A DNA stretch of 7,319 nt from an uncultured Clostridia bacterium. GTDB taxonomy: Bacteria > Bacillota > Clostridia > Oscillospirales > Ruminococcaceae. How positions within the stretch are numbered: position 1 is the first letter of the stretch; the number at the start of each line of letters is the position of its first letter. Below are positions 5,712 through 7,319 of the stretch, in pieces. The notes beneath the pieces are model-generated. The model ran no database searches. It saw only the letters and a list, made by a program, of their open reading frames with translations, and was not told the origin of the DNA. The translations under genes were made by a program, and so were the position numbers. The stretch lies in assembly GCA_947176675.1 (NCBI GenBank), contig CAMWRN010000117.1:1-7319 (forward strand), in the 5' to 3' direction.

Positions 5712-6533
5712 CTATTCAAGGTTAAGTTTTTTGGCAAAAATTCTTTCAGAGGCTATGAAGAATCCCAACGATATCACAAAGGAAATTACAAGCGCAATGA
5801 GCATGACATTGTTTGATATCCGGAAAACTTCGGTCATCGGCATCATTTCGTTCTCCCACCTGTCATCGATAAAGCTCGGTACGAGGAATGCCAATATTAT
5901 TGTGGAAATAATATTTTCCGCAATGTTGACTCCGAAAAACGCCAGCACGGCAATACCAAGCTTGTGACTGTTTGAAAGGTTTCCGAGAGCAAAGCAGAAG
6001 TATGTGTGCGCCATAATGAAAAATGGAAACAAGACGATTGATATTATTATAATGGTTAAAAGATGAATAATAAATGTCTTTTCTGCCGAATTGGATGCCG
6101 AGGAAATTGCGTCAGCAAGCTCTTCAAATAAGTTAAAAAACCAGAACGGCTCGCCCATGCCTATCCCTATGCATATGCCGCCGATGATAAACGCGGACAA
6201 AAACCATATATAGGCACTGATAAGCTTTGAAGCCAGAATCTGCCATGTGTGAACGGGCAGGGTGTGGGTGAGATAGCCCTCGTCCCGCACAACGTTTTTG
6301 TAGAAGCGCATTACCGTCAGTACTACGACCGCAATGCCTATTGCAACGATCAGCATCATAAATACAACACCGAACATACCCTCAACGATCTTGAGTATTT
6401 GGTTGTCGCGTATGCTTTCCTTTATTTTGCCCATGGTGAACATCATAACGCTTACAAGAAGCGTTGCCGCATAAAGAGCGGAATACTTTTTCCAGTCTGC
6501 CATAAGATCATATTTGATAAGCTTTCCTAACAT
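5712..6533 (-). CDS. ABC-2-type transporter membrane subunit
   Basis: This 273-residue integral membrane protein shows about six hydrophobic segments: roughly 17-36, 53-76, 104-125, 156-180, 192-218 and 244-266. The stretch MRFYKNVVRDEGYLTHTLPV (75-94) between segments 2 and 3 is typical of ABC-2 permeases of Clostridia that are paired with GntR regulators. The substrate cannot be read from the sequence. The family includes exporters tied to cell-envelope stress and antimicrobial peptides. The gene overlaps the end of the ATPase gene by seven bases, and GGGAGG lies seven bases before its ATG, which implies translational coupling. One gene each of ATPase and permease suggests a homodimeric transporter. 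Confidence 0.85.
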   Translation of the reverse strand: MLGKLIKYDLMADWKKYSALYAATLLVSVMMFTMGKIKESIRDNQILKIVEGMFGVVFMMLIVAIGIAVVVLTVMRFYKNVVRDEGYLTHTLPVHTWQILASKLISAYIWFLSAFIIGGICIGIGMGEPFWFFNLFEELADAISSASNSAEKTFIIHLLTIIIISIVLFPFFIMAHTYFCFALGNLSNSHKLGIAVLAFFGVNIAENIISTIILAFLVPSFIDDRWENEMMPMTEVFRISNNVMLIALVISFVISLGFFIASERIFAKKLNLE

Positions 6534-7219
6534 GCGAACACCTCCCTGAAAAGCGCGTCTACGGATTTTCCATGTTGCTCCCTGATTTCGTCCACAGTTG
6601 AGTGGAGGGTCACACAGCCGTATTTGATAAAAATAACATCGTCCAGAACGTGTTCGATATCGCTTATAAGATGAGTGGAAATAAGTACCGAGGCGTTCTC
6701 ACTGTAGTTACTGAGAATGGTCTTGAGAATGTAGTCCCGCGCCGCAGGATCAACGCCGCCGATAGGCTCGTCAAGCAGATAAAGTTCGGCGTTCCTGCTC
6801 ATCACAAGAATAAGCTGCACTTTTTCACGTGTACCCTTTGACATAGTTTTCAGTCTTTCGGCAGGGTTTATGTTAAGGCGTTCGAGCATATCGTAAGCGG
6901 TCTCGCTGCTGAAATCGGAATAGAAATCCGCGAAAAAACTGACCGCTTGTCTTACGCTCATCCATTCGTTGAGATATGTCCTCTCGGGAAGATAGGAAAC
7001 TATCTTCTTGGTCTCGATACCGACAGGCTTACCCGAAATTAAAGCCTCTCCGCTGCTTGCGGTAAGTATCCCGCTGAGTATTTTTATCAGTGTGGTCTTG
7101 CCGCTTCCGTTTGGACCTAACAGTCCCACAATCTTGCCGCGCTCAACGTTCAGATTTACGTTCTGCAGCGCCTGTTTGCTTCCGAAGCTTTTGTTCAGAT
7201 CTTTGCATTCTATAAGCAT
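6527..7219 (-). CDS. ABC transporter ATP-binding protein (YtrB-like)
   Basis: This 230-residue nucleotide-binding subunit works with the adjacent membrane protein. It has Walker A GPNGSGKTT (35-43, K41), Walker B LYLLDEP (D150, catalytic E151), a D-loop region GGVDP, and the switch histidine H183 in STHL. Two elements are atypical. The signature reads MSKGT (126-130) instead of LSGGQ, and the Q-loop position reads YLPE with no glutamine. Both are common in the ABC-2 drug and stress exporter subgroup, so the protein is probably active. The start is supported by AAGGGG, eight bases upstream and lying inside the end of the preceding regulator gene. The gap to that gene is only four bases. Confidence 0.92.
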   Translation of the reverse strand: MLIECKDLNKSFGSKQALQNVNLNVERGKIVGLLGPNGSGKTTLIKILSGILTASSGEALISGKPVGIETKKIVSYLPERTYLNEWMSVRQAVSFFADFYSDFSSETAYDMLERLNINPAERLKTMSKGTREKVQLILVMSRNAELYLLDEPIGGVDPAARDYILKTILSNYSENASVLISTHLISDIEHVLDDVIFIKYGCVTLHSTVDEIREQHGKSVDALFREVFAC

Positions 7220-7223
7220 TTAT

Positions 7224-7319
7224 TTAACCCCTTTCGGCAATATATTTACCCAGAAGCTCAACGGCTTCTTCAGGCGAATAGCCAAGTCTGTTCATCTTTT
7301 TGAGGAACGTGTCCAGATG
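7224..7319 (-). CDS. GntR-family transcriptional regulator, YtrA type (C-terminal end only)
   Basis: The window edge cuts this gene; only the last 31 codons and a TAA stop are visible. The translated end includes FLKKMNRLGYSPEEAVELL. This is the short helical C-terminal tail typical of YtrA-subfamily GntR repressors, which carry an N-terminal winged helix (outside the window) and a small dimerisation region. It stops four bases before the ABC ATPase start, so the genes are co-transcribed. Regulators in this position usually repress their own operon and respond to cell-wall-active compounds. The family call rests on a short stretch plus context. Confidence 0.7.
   Translation of the reverse strand, partial: HLDTFLKKMNRLGYSPEEAVELLGKYIAERG

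Noticed and set aside
6249..6841. Plus-strand frames opposite the ABC genes
   Set aside because: Antisense to motif-supported ABC genes, with no start signals or domains.

Overview
The window looks like chromosomal DNA from an anaerobic, fermentative member of the Firmicutes (Clostridia, most like Ruminococcus and related Oscillospiraceae). The reasons are the set of [FeFe]-hydrogenase proteins, strong AGGAGG-type ribosome binding sites, a textbook sigma-A promoter, a Gram-positive-type LexA box, and a GntR/ABC-2 cassette of the YtrA type. The genus is inferred from protein style and not proven.

Region 1 (1-4432, plus strand) is a three-gene operon, hydC-hydB-hydA. It encodes a trimeric, NAD- and ferredoxin-linked [FeFe] hydrogenase of the electron-bifurcating HydABC family. 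HydC is a NuoE-like [2Fe-2S] subunit. HydB is a NuoF-like flavoprotein with an extra N-terminal [2Fe-2S] domain and two C-terminal [4Fe-4S] clusters. HydA carries the H-cluster and a chain of N-terminal FeS clusters. Such complexes combine electrons from NADH and reduced ferredoxin to make H2 during sugar fermentation. A strong hairpin terminator follows hydA and probably serves both strands.

Region 2 (4457-4931) holds an 86-residue minus-strand gene for a small basic protein with a hydrophobic C-terminal half. I do not recognise its family. Its promoter has a perfect -35 and -10 with 17-bp spacing, and a perfect GAAC-N4-GTTC LexA-type operator fills most of the spacer. Three one-mismatch copies of the operator lie around it. 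This is the most interesting part of the window: a candidate DNA-damage-inducible small membrane protein. Upstream of it are an AT-rich 14-bp inverted repeat and the 17-bp-stem terminator of the next operon.

Region 3 (4961-7319, minus strand) is an operon read right to left: the C-terminus of a GntR (YtrA-type) regulator cut by the window edge, an ABC ATPase, an ABC-2-type membrane subunit, and an exported beta-rich protein resembling the DUF4097/DUF2807 'putative adhesin' families. The genes are tightly packed (4-base gap, 7-base overlap, 40-base gap). The layout matches self-regulated envelope-stress transporters of Gram-positive bacteria.

No tRNA, rRNA, CRISPR array or insertion sequence was seen. 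No gene-free stretch exceeds 300 bases; the longest is 4718-4960, which is filled with regulatory elements.
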